Shown here: positions 17,810 to 26,700 of the stretch, piece by piece
How positions within the stretch are numbered: the stretch's first letter is position 1
Layout of the letters: every line of letters starts with the position of its first letter
Assembly (NCBI GenBank): GCA_023428295.1
Contig: JAEYYV010000417.1
Coordinates: 1-64,000 of the forward strand
Reading direction: 5' to 3'
DNA from: Pseudomonadota bacterium
Lineage (GTDB): Bacteria; Myxococcota_A; Polyangia; Haliangiales; Haliangiaceae
Length of the DNA: 64,000 nucleotides
Translations under genes and position numbers: made by a program
Notes under the pieces: model-generated
What the model was told of the DNA's origin: nothing
Database searches by the model: none
Seen by the model: only the letters and a program-made list of their open reading frames with translations

Positions 17810-18379
17810 ATGGGTAGGACAAGTCTCGTCCTCGCGTGCGTCTTGCTCTCGAGCTCTGCGCTCGGTGCATCGGGTTGTGCTTCGCTCTATGGCGGAAAGC
17901 CAGAGAAGCTCAAGAACCCCGAGCGGAAGAAGAAGCCGCCGGAGCCGCCGGAGCAGGAAGTGAAGATCGTCTACATCGAAGACTGCGCTGCAGACTTCCG
18001 TGGCGATCCCACCAAGGTCTCGCGGCAGACCGGAATGTCCTCGCAGCTCACCGGTGAAGGCGAGACGGCGATCGTCAGCGGCGATCGCGCCAAGGACTCC
18101 GCGTCGCAGGTCGAGTTGTACAAGCTCGGCATCTCGAAGCTGTCCAACGCGCTCGGCAAGGATCCGTACAACGCGGACGCCACGCTCGCCCTCGCACTCG
18201 CGTACGACAAGGTCAATCGCAAAGGCTGCGCGCTCGCACTGCTCAAGCGTCTCTCTCAGCTCGAAGCAAACGCGGCCAAGTTCGGCCGTGCCCCCAAAGC
18301 GCTCGCGGACCGCGTGACGGATACTCCGCAGTGGTTCAAGGGCTACCGCAAGGACGCGATCGCCGCGCTCGGTCGATGA
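17810..18379 (+). CDS. TPR-like lipoprotein, first of a tandem pair
   Basis: A 189-residue lipoprotein (signal peptide, lipobox ASGC, Cys25). A Lys/Pro-rich linker with a KKKPPEPPE segment follows, then a helical domain with one TPR-like unit (DPYNADATLALALAYDKV then KGCALALLKRL). The same unit occurs in the next gene (DPYNVQATYGLAGAYARI then KQCSLNMLTRL), so the two are paralogues. ATG 17810 is chosen because it gives a perfect lipoprotein signal; the frame is open from a TTG at 17774. Its stop overlaps the next gene's ATG by 4 nt. Position after the TolQ/R-like genes suggests a periplasmic partner of that system, which is inference. Confidence 0.68.
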   Translation: MGRTSLVLACVLLSSSALGASGCASLYGGKPEKLKNPERKKKPPEPPEQEVKIVYIEDCAADFRGDPTKVSRQTGMSSQLTGEGETAIVSGDRAKDSASQVELYKLGISKLSNALGKDPYNADATLALALAYDKVNRKGCALALLKRLSQLEANAAKFGRAPKALADRVTDTPQWFKGYRKDAIAALGR

Positions 18380-18993
18380 AAGCACTACCTACTCTCTTCG
18401 CTTCGTTTCTCCTCGCAGGGCTCGCCGTCGGATGCGGCCCCAAGGGCGAGCTCACACCTCCGCCCGCGCCGCTGCGTCCTCCGCCCGAGCCGGTCGTCGA
18501 GACCAAGCCCGTGTCCAAGGATTGCGATCCGATCGATCCCGACGACGAGCTCAAGCCCAAGGACTTCGATCAGCGATCGATCACGGAGGCCATGAAGCTC
18601 GCCGAGCAAGCTCGCGCGGAGCTGAAGACCGCGGAGAGCGCGGAGGTCGCGGGCTCCACACGCGAGCAGTACATCACCGACGCCGTCGAGCACTTCATCA
18701 CGGCCTTGCTCGCCGATCCGTACAACGTGCAGGCGACGTATGGCCTCGCGGGCGCGTACGCGCGCATCGGCCGCAAGCAGTGCTCGCTCAACATGCTCAC
18801 GCGCCTCTTGCAGCTGCGCACGCACCCGAGCAAGCGCCCCGATGTCGAGGTCACGCTCGATCGGCTCTTGGGCCGCAAGGGCGCCCTCGATCCGGACTTC
18901 TCCCAGATGCGCGGTGACGAGCGCTTCCGCACGCTGATCCAGAAGATGTGCGACGGCACCAACGATCCGACCTGCGTGTTCGGCCGCTCGTAG
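18376..18993 (+). CDS. TPR-like lipoprotein, second of a tandem pair
   Basis: A 205-residue lipoprotein with signal peptide and lipobox AVGC (Cys20), followed by a Pro-rich linker. A helical region contains the TPR-like unit shared with the preceding gene, and the tail has two further Cys (KMCDGTNDPTCVF). ATG 18376 overlaps the upstream TGA, indicating translational coupling. The shared unit keeps a Cys at the same place in both paralogues (KGC/KQC), which may be a conserved disulfide. Function unknown; scaffolding in the periplasm near the TolQ/TolR-type complex is a reasonable guess. Confidence 0.68.
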   Translation: MKALPTLFASFLLAGLAVGCGPKGELTPPPAPLRPPPEPVVETKPVSKDCDPIDPDDELKPKDFDQRSITEAMKLAEQARAELKTAESAEVAGSTREQYITDAVEHFITALLADPYNVQATYGLAGAYARIGRKQCSLNMLTRLLQLRTHPSKRPDVEVTLDRLLGRKGALDPDFSQMRGDERFRTLIQKMCDGTNDPTCVFGRS

Positions 18994-19094
18994 TAGACCC
19001 GCAAGATCGCTGCGACATTTTCGCGAGACCGCGCGCGTCACCCATCGGGGATCCTGTCAGCCGCTGGCGCTTTACCCGGGCCCGTGCCCGGCGT

Positions 19095-19925
19095 ATGACC
19101 TACGCGATGCGATTTCCGCTGCTCGCGCTCGCTCTCGTCGCGGCCACCCCGCTGGTGGCTTCTGCTCAGCCCCGGTCCAAGAGCAAGCCCGCATGTGGCG
19201 TGTCGCTGCTCCCCCTCGTCGTGGGCAACCAGTGGACGTACTCGTTCGTGCCCGCGCCGATCGGCGCCACGCCAGACATCGTGCGCATCTCGCCGACGAC
19301 GCCGACCGGCTTTGTCATCACGGTGAAGAACATCGAGTCCAAGGGCGCCGACACCGTGGTGACGCTCGAAGAGAAGCTCACGTACGACTATACGAAGGGC
19401 AAGAAGCCGGTCATCGAAGAGCGCATCGTGAACAGTACGATCACGTGCAGCGCGAAGAAGTTCGACATCTCCCCGGACAGCTTCTTCTTCGCGGGTGAGC
19501 CCGGCGGGTACGCGGGCATGGCGATCGACAAGCTCGATCGCAAAGGCACGAGCCTCCTCGTCACCGGCGGGCGGATCGGCGACTCGGATTGGCCCGAGGA
19601 TCTCGTCATCCTCTACACGAAGAAGCCGTTCGAGACCTCGGGTGCCACGCTCGGCAGCGGAAAGCTCGAGCTCGAGCGTCGCTTCACGCCCCTCGAGTCC
19701 GAGGACGTGGCGACAAAGAGCATGATGTTCCCGCGAACCGAGAAGCTCGCGCTCAAGACCACGGGTCGCGTCACCCTCGACAAGCCGCTCACGGCCGATC
19801 TGAAGCCGATGGAGCTGCCAGCGGACTGGATCACGATCTTCTGGTTCTCGCCGGGCACCGGTCTCGTGCAGTCGGAGAACAAGTTCGCGCACCGCTATCA
19901 GCTCGTCGACTCGCAGCTGAAGTAG
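19095..19925 (+). CDS. exported protein of unknown function
   Basis: A 276-residue protein with a Sec signal peptide (hydrophobic core LLALALVAATPLVASAQ) and a beta-rich mature part starting after SAQP. Two Cys remain in the mature form (PACGVS and ITCSAKK). The sequence VGNQWTY near the start of the mature part is typical of small exported beta-sandwich proteins of myxobacteria, but no catalytic motif or named family is recognised. The start could be ATG 19095 or ATG 19107; neither has a clear ribosome-binding site. The following methyltransferase starts 2 nt after its stop, so the pair is probably co-transcribed although functionally unrelated. Confidence 0.6.
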   Translation: MTYAMRFPLLALALVAATPLVASAQPRSKSKPACGVSLLPLVVGNQWTYSFVPAPIGATPDIVRISPTTPTGFVITVKNIESKGADTVVTLEEKLTYDYTKGKKPVIEERIVNSTITCSAKKFDISPDSFFFAGEPGGYAGMAIDKLDRKGTSLLVTGGRIGDSDWPEDLVILYTKKPFETSGATLGSGKLELERRFTPLESEDVATKSMMFPRTEKLALKTTGRVTLDKPLTADLKPMELPADWITIFWFSPGTGLVQSENKFAHRYQLVDSQLK

Positions 19926-19927
19926 TC

Positions 19928-21097
19928 GTGGCCAAGGCTCGGCCCACGTGGCGGTTGCAGAAGCCGCTGCGCGCACGCATTCGCGCGGGACATCCGTGGA
20001 TCTACGATCGCGCGCTCGCACCTCCCGGTGCGCTCGTCGCGGGCGAGCTCGCGACCATCGTCGACGAGAACGGACCGATCGCGACCGTGTTCGCGGATCC
20101 TCTGTCACCCATTCGCGCGCGCGTCCTCGACGAGCCCGACGCCCGCATCGACGGCGCGTGGGTGCGCGGGCGCGTCGAGGCATCGGTTGTGCGGCGCGAG
20201 CGAGATCCGCTCCTCGCGAGCTGCACCGGTCGTCGCTTGGTCCACGGCGAAGCAGATGGCTGTCCGGGTCTCGTGATCGATCACTACGACACGACCGCGG
20301 TCCTCGTGTTCGACGGCGCGGCGGCGACCGCGTTTTGGCGACCACAGCTGCGCGAGATCCTCGCCGGCATCGAGCGCGCCGGCACGACGGTCGCGCACGC
20401 GTGGCTTCGCGGAGAGCGTGGCCAGCGCACCGCGGGCGAGGCCGTGCGTGGCGATCCGCCGTCGCAGATCGTGATCGCGGAGGACGACGCGCGCTTCGCC
20501 GTCGACGTTCGCGCGGGACAGAAGACCGGCTTCTTTCTCGACCAACGCGACAACCGCCGCGTCGTGCGTGCACATGCGGCCGGTCAGAGCGTGCTCAACG
20601 TGTTCTGCTACACCGGCGGGTTCTCGCTGCACGCCGCGATCGGTGGCGCGACGCGCGTGACCTCCGTCGACATCGCCGCGCCCGCGATCGCGACCCTCGC
20701 GCACAACGCAGCGCTCTCGGGCCAGTCGCCCGAGCACCACGAAGGCGTCACGGCCGACGCCTTCGACTTCTTCGCGCGATCGATCCAGCGCAAGCGATCG
20801 TGGGATCTGGTGATCGTCGATCCGCCGAGCTTCGCGCCCAGCGAGAAGGCCAAGCCCGCCGCGCTGGCGGCGTACAAGAAGCTCGCAGCACGCGCACTGG
20901 ATGTCGTGTCGCCCGGCGGCCGGTTCGCCCTCGCCTCCTGCTCGAGCCACGTGACCGAAGCCGATCTCCTCGACCTTGTCGCGGGCCTGCGCCCTCTTCG
21001 CCTGAGATTTGCTGGCGGCGCGGCGTCCGATCACCCCGTCCTGCCAGCGTTTCCCGAGGGTCGGTACCTCAAGTTCCTGTTTTTCGACGTCGGCTAA
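19928..21097 (+). CDS. rlmI: class I rRNA methyltransferase, RlmI family
   Basis: A 389-residue SAM-dependent methyltransferase of the RlmI/RlmK type, which makes 5-methylcytosine at position 1962 of 23S rRNA in E. coli. The N-terminal ~75 residues form the PUA-like RNA-binding domain (RIRAGHPWIYD). The catalytic part has GQKTGFFLDQRDNR, SAM-binding NVFCYTGGFSLHA, and the catalytic VDPPSFAPS. A second conserved Cys is in ALASCSSHV. The start is GTG 19928, two bases after the upstream stop, which gives the normal RlmI length. The exact target is inferred from family. Confidence 0.88.
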   Translation: MAKARPTWRLQKPLRARIRAGHPWIYDRALAPPGALVAGELATIVDENGPIATVFADPLSPIRARVLDEPDARIDGAWVRGRVEASVVRRERDPLLASCTGRRLVHGEADGCPGLVIDHYDTTAVLVFDGAAATAFWRPQLREILAGIERAGTTVAHAWLRGERGQRTAGEAVRGDPPSQIVIAEDDARFAVDVRAGQKTGFFLDQRDNRRVVRAHAAGQSVLNVFCYTGGFSLHAAIGGATRVTSVDIAAPAIATLAHNAALSGQSPEHHEGVTADAFDFFARSIQRKRSWDLVIVDPPSFAPSEKAKPAALAAYKKLAARALDVVSPGGRFALASCSSHVTEADLLDLVAGLRPLRLRFAGGAASDHPVLPAFPEGRYLKFLFFDVG

Positions 21098-21203
21098 TTG
21101 GTCGGTCCTGTCAGGCTGAAATAAAGCAGATCATCCGGTGAAATTGAGCACTTGACCGAGAGTCATACACTTGGTTACAGACGGGCCTCTCCGGAGGCTT
21201 CCG

Positions 21204-23528
21204 ATGCTTAGAGCCGCGTTTCTGACTGCTCTCCTGTCCGTGTCCGTCTTTGCCCTTCAGGCATGCGGAGGCGGCGGCAACAACGACAGCTCCGGGGCTC
21301 CCCCGTGCAGCGACGGCGTCGATAACGATGGCGACGGTCTCATCGACTTCCCCGATGACCCCGGCTGCGTCGGTGAGAACGACGAGAGCGAAGACAGCCT
21401 CCCGTCTGCGCAGTGCCAAGACGGCCGCGACAACGACGGCGACGGGAAGATCGACTATCCGGTGGATCCGGGCTGCTTCGCGCCGCAGGCCGACGACGAG
21501 GCGGACGACTGCCCGAGTGGACCGCAGTGTCCCGAGTGTGGTGACGGCATCGATAACGATGGCAACGGTGTGATGGACTACCCGGCTGACCCAGGGTGCA
21601 TCGCGGCGTCCGACGACAACGAACGTCTCTCGAACCCGGTCGCGTGCGGCGCGACCATGATGGTGCGCCAGCTTCCACCCGACGGTCTCGTCATGGGCGA
21701 GCTCGGCCCGTCTTCGACGTCGTCGATCGTCTCGCCGTGCGGCGGTGGCGGCGGCGCGCCGGCCTACGCGTTCGAGCTGCACTTGCAGCAGAACAAGGTC
21801 ATCGAGGTCTCCACCGACGACGCGCTCACCACGGCGGACACGGTGATCGACATCCGCGGCGTGGACTGCATGCAGCCCACATCACACATCGCGTGCAACG
21901 ACGACATCTCGTCGACCAACGAGAAGTCCAAGCTCACCGTCCCGCTCGAGGCGGGCAGCTACTTCATCATCGTCGAAGGTCACGACTCGTCGTCGACCGG
22001 AATGTTCGCCATGCAGGTGAAGCAGTTCGCGGGCATGGGCTCGTCGTGCTCGGGTCCCTCCGACTGTGGCCCGGGTCTCGTGTGCCGCGTCGCGCTCGGC
22101 GGATCGACCACCACGTGCGAGAAGCCGGAGTGCGAAGACGGTGTCGACAACGACGCCGACACGAAGATCGACTATCCGAACGATCCGGGCTGCACGAGCA
22201 AGACGGATAACACCGAGATCGACGATTGCCCGTCGGGCCCGAACTGCCCCGAGTGCTCGGACGGCATCGACAACGACATGGACTCGATGACCGACTATCC
22301 GAACGACACCACGTGTCTGGCGGCCGGCGACTCGAGCGAATCGTGCACCACGACGGACGGCGTCACGCTGGTCACGTCGGGCATGACGCCAGGCACCACG
22401 GTCGGCGCCAACGATGACGTCCGGCCACCGGCCGGCGGATCGCCGCTGTGCTCGACGACGGGAACGCACACCGCACCCGATCGCACGTACCGCTTGGACC
22501 TCCCGGCGACGTCTTCGCTGCGCATCGACACCAGCGACTCCAACTACGACGGCACGCTCCTGTTGCTCGGCTCGTCGTGCGCGGGCCCGCCGATCTCGTG
22601 TCGCGACTCCGAGATCATCGATCTCGTGAACCAGCCGGCCGGCACGTACTTCGTCGTCGTCGATGGCTACTCCACTGGCTCGGGCACGTACACGCTGAAG
22701 GTCAGCGGCAAGATCGCCAATGGTGGCTCGTGCGAGGGCGCGCTCGCGCAGTCGGGTGCCCTCACCTGCAACACCGGCTTCACCTGCAAGGGGCCGATGG
22801 GCAGCCGCACCTGCCAATCGGGTCTGTGCGGCGACGGCATCGACAACGATGGCGACGGCAAGATCGACTTCCCCAACGATCCGGGCTGCGAATCGCTCGG
22901 CGATGACACGGAAGCCGATCCGGCGACGCCGCCGGTCTGCTCGAACACGCTCAACGATGACGGCGATGCGTTCACCGATTGGCCGGCGGACTATGGCTGC
23001 ACGTCGGCCGCAGGCACGAACGAGAACTTCTGCGTCGGCGAGGTGGACGCGACCGCGCTCATCACGACGAACCCGACGACGGGCACGACGGTCGGCGCCG
23101 CCAACAACTGGCCGAACGCGACGATGTGCACGAGCGGCTCGTCGCCGACGACCGGTGGGCCCGACAAGGCGTACGCGCTGCAGGTGCCGGTGTTCCTCAA
23201 CTCGTTGACGATCGATCTGTCGGGCGCGGCGACGAACTTCGACACGGTCCTCCAGCTGCGCGACGCGAACTGCACGGCGCAGATCGCGTGCGATGACGAC
23301 TCCGGCGATCCGGGCCTGCAGAGCAAGCTCACGCTGTCGAACGTGACGCCCGGTGGCTACGCGATCATCGTCGACGGATACGGTACGGCCGGCGCATCCG
23401 GTACGTTCACGATGACAGTCAAGGGTGTGGCTGCAGCAGGTCAGCGTTGTGACTCGCCGATGTTCGCCGGCGGCGCGAACGCGATCCTGTCGTGTCCCAC
23501 GGCGTGCGTCGCGAACGTCTGCCAGTAA
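21204..23528 (+). CDS. large secreted lipoprotein with Asp-rich repeats and PPC-like domains
   Basis: A 774-residue lipoprotein (lipobox LQAC; GGAGG six bases before ATG 21204). The mature protein contains seven ~23-residue repeats of the type C-x-DG-x-DNDGDG-x-x-D-[YF]P-x-DPGC, each bounded by Cys, and three ~120-residue beta domains like bacterial pre-peptidase C-terminal (PPC) domains, recognisable by endings such as AGTYFVVVDGYSTGSGTYTLKVSG. The order is three repeats-PPC, two repeats-PPC, two repeats-PPC. The alternating Asp/Asn spacing looks like calcium-binding loops of thrombospondin-type-3 or dockerin kind. It is probably exposed on the cell surface. The next gene is a larger paralogue. 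Confidence 0.78.
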   Translation: MLRAAFLTALLSVSVFALQACGGGGNNDSSGAPPCSDGVDNDGDGLIDFPDDPGCVGENDESEDSLPSAQCQDGRDNDGDGKIDYPVDPGCFAPQADDEADDCPSGPQCPECGDGIDNDGNGVMDYPADPGCIAASDDNERLSNPVACGATMMVRQLPPDGLVMGELGPSSTSSIVSPCGGGGGAPAYAFELHLQQNKVIEVSTDDALTTADTVIDIRGVDCMQPTSHIACNDDISSTNEKSKLTVPLEAGSYFIIVEGHDSSSTGMFAMQVKQFAGMGSSCSGPSDCGPGLVCRVALGGSTTTCEKPECEDGVDNDADTKIDYPNDPGCTSKTDNTEIDDCPSGPNCPECSDGIDNDMDSMTDYPNDTTCLAAGDSSESCTTTDGVTLVTSGMTPGTTVGANDDVRPPAGGSPLCSTTGTHTAPDRTYRLDLPATSSLRIDTSDSNYDGTLLLLGSSCAGPPISCRDSEIIDLVNQPAGTYFVVVDGYSTGSGTYTLKVSGKIANGGSCEGALAQSGALTCNTGFTCKGPMGSRTCQSGLCGDGIDNDGDGKIDFPNDPGCESLGDDTEADPATPPVCSNTLNDDGDAFTDWPADYGCTSAAGTNENFCVGEVDATALITTNPTTGTTVGAANNWPNATMCTSGSSPTTGGPDKAYALQVPVFLNSLTIDLSGAATNFDTVLQLRDANCTAQIACDDDSGDPGLQSKLTLSNVTPGGYAIIVDGYGTAGASGTFTMTVKGVAAAGQRCDSPMFAGGANAILSCPTACVANVCQ
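21306..23000 (+). repeat. seven Cys-bounded Asp-rich protein repeats
   Basis: Seven imperfect ~69-bp coding repeats spanning from the first repeat's opening Cys codon to the last repeat's closing Cys codon. They are conserved at protein rather than DNA level, with changing third codon positions, so they represent selected protein repeats and not recent DNA duplication. The fifth and seventh copies are the most diverged (DTTC and DYGC endings). Confidence 0.75.
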
Positions 23529-23731
23529 CGAGTCGGGGAGTTCACATCGTTCTGCATGGGTGTGCTCTCGTGACTCACTGAGACCGCCTCGCGAGCCAGA
23601 ACAGCAAAATCTCGCAAGAGAATTTCTGCATCGATCTCGCGAAACGCCGTTCTCGTCGAGGAATCTGGACCATCATCGTTGCTGCCCATACCGTCTTGGC
23701 CCAGGGTGTCCGCCTTCTCGAGAGGGGACAC

Positions 23732-26700
23732 ATGCGATCGACGCGCTTGCTTCTTGTCTTGTTGGCGGCGGTTGGCGGCTGCGGCGACAACCACACGGTT
23801 CCGATCGATGCAGCACCCGATATGGGCGGCATCGGGACGCAGTGCGATGACGGTATCGATAACGACGGTGATGGACTCATCGACTATCCTGCCGATCCGG
23901 GATGCGCCGTCCCGAACGCCGACGACGAAACCGACGACTGCCCGGACGGAACCAACTGTCCGCAGTGTGCGAACGGTCGCGATGACGATGGCAACGGATC
24001 GATCGACTATCCCAACGATCCGGGCTGCGATTCGGCGAGCGACAACACCGAGCTGACGGACAATCCCGTCGCGTGCGGCGCGACGCTGATGATCAAGCAG
24101 CTCCCCCCGACGGGAACGGACACCGGCATGCTCGACTCGACGAGCACGTCGATGATCTCGTCGCCGTGCGGTGGCGGTGGCGGCGCGGCGGCCGTCGCGT
24201 ATCGCTTGAGCCTGTCGCAAGCGACGGTGCTCGTCGCGGACACGGCCGGATCGACGGTGGACACCGTGCTCGATCTGCGCTCGTCGGATTGCGACGATCC
24301 GTCGTCCGAGATCGCGTGTCACGACGACATCTCGACCACGAACAAGACCTCGAAGATCACGAAGTCGCTGCCGGCAGGCAACTACTTCCTCATCGTGTCG
24401 GGCGCCGATACGAGCGCGGTCGGCAACTACGCGCTGAACGTGCAGCGGTTCGCCGGCGAAGGCGGATCGTGCAGCGTCACGCCGGACTGTGGTCCGGGCC
24501 TCGTGTGCCGCACCGCGATGGGCGGCACGACGACCGTGTGCGCGCTCCCGCAGTGCGCGGACACCTACGACGATGATGGTGACGGGTTCCCGGGCTATCC
24601 GACGGATCCGGGCTGCACCTCTCTCGATGACAACGACGAGACGGATCCGGATCCCCTGCCCGCGTGTGCGAACGGCCTCGACGACGATGGCGATGGTCAG
24701 ACGGACTATCCCGCCGATACGTCGTGCTCGTCGGCGTCTGGCACGAGCGAGGCGTGCAATGGCGAGCAGGATCCGATCCTCGAGATCACGTCCGGCACGA
24801 CGACGGGTACGCTCGTCGGCGCGCACGACGATCACAACGCGACGTGCGACGCATCGAGCTCCGGCCTCGACCTCCTGTTCACGCTGCGCGTGCCGCAGCT
24901 GCGCTCGCTCCGCATGGACACGAACACGAGCTCGTTCGACACGGTGCTCTCGCTGCTCACCGCAGCGTGCACCGAGCCGAGCCTCCAGTGCGCGGACCAA
25001 GGCGGCGCCACGACTAACGCGTCGTTGCTCGTGCGCAACAACGTCGACGCGGGCAACTACGTCGTCGCACTCGATGCGTACTCCATCAACAACACGCCCG
25101 GTCCGTGGGCACTTCACATCTCGGGCGTGATCGCCCCCGGCGGAAGCTGCGCTCCGAACGACACGCTCGGCGGCGCGTTCGTGTGCCCGGCGACCAACCC
25201 GTGCATGCTCGTCGGCGGCGCGATGCGCTGTGTTCCGTCGCAGTGTGGCGATGGCATGGACAACGACGGCGACGGCATCATCGACTACCCGGATGATCCG
25301 GGGTGCACCTCGGCCGACGACGTCGACGAGTCCGACACGTGCGGCAACGGCCCCGGCCCGGGCTGCCCGGAGTGCGCGGACGGCATCGATAACGACGGCG
25401 ACGGCCAGATCGATCTGGCGGACACGGCGTGCTTCCTCCCGTCATCCCCGTCCGAGGGCTGCATCACGACCGACGGCATCACGCCGATCGTCACGGCGGT
25501 CACGGCCGGCACCACGGTCGGCGCCGTGAACGACACGGTGGCAGCGTGCGGCGCGAGCGCGACGCAGACGTCACCCGACAAGGTCCACTCGATCGAGCTG
25601 CCGCGCATGCGCACGATCACGATCGCCAACGCCAACAGCTTCGACGCGGTCGTCGCGCTGTACGATTCGTCGTGCGGCGGCACTCCCCTTCGCTGCAGCG
25701 ACGAGCCGGAGAACCTGACGCTCGATGCGCTTCCGGCGGGAACGTACTTCTACTCGGTCGATGGTGACGGTGCGTCCGCGAGCGGCGCGTACACGATCAC
25801 CGTCAGCGGCGTGATCGAAGCAGGCGCGAGCTGCGAGGGCGACCTCGCCGACGCAGGCGCGATCGTCTGTCCCCCGACCTTCCAGTGCAAAGGCGCTGCG
25901 GGTTCACGCACCTGCCAGCGTGCGAAGTGTGGTGACGGTATCGACAACGACGGCGACGGCGTCGCCGACTACCCGAACGATCCGGGTTGCACGAGCCCGA
26001 CCGACGACGACGAGGAAGACACGTGCCCTGCGGGCCCGGGTTGCCCCGCGTGCGCCGATGACATCGACAACGACGGTGACGGCCAGATCGACTACCCGAA
26101 CGACGGCACTTGCATCGCCGCATCGTCGAACTCCGAGACGTGCATCACGTCCGAGAACGTGGACGCGCTTGTCCTCCCCATCACTCCGGGCGAGACCACG
26201 ACGGCGGTGAACGACCAGTCCCCGACGTGCGGCTCGTCGACGAACACGGCTGGCGATCGCATCTACTCGATCACCGTTCCGAACATGGAGTCGCTGTCGA
26301 TCCGCAACAGCAACAACTTCGACGCGGTCGTGGCGCTGTTCGGTGCGTCGTGCGGTCCGTCGACTATCGCGTGCAACGACACGCCCGAGGATCTCGGCTT
26401 CACGAACCTCGCGGCCGGCACGTACTACTACCTCGTCGACGGCTACAGCAGCGGAACCGGCACCTACAACATCGCCGTCTCCGGCACGATCAAGCCGGGC
26501 GAGTCGTGCGAGAGCCCGCTCGCGGTGAGCGGCGCGCTGACCTGCTCGTCGGGCTTCGCGTGCCGCGGCGCGGCCGGCTCGCGCACGTGCCAGACGGCAG
26601 TGTGCAACGACGGCGTCGACAACGACTCCGACGGACGCACGGACTACCCGAACGATCCGGGCTGCACGTCGCGCTCCGATGACGACGAGACGGATCCCGC

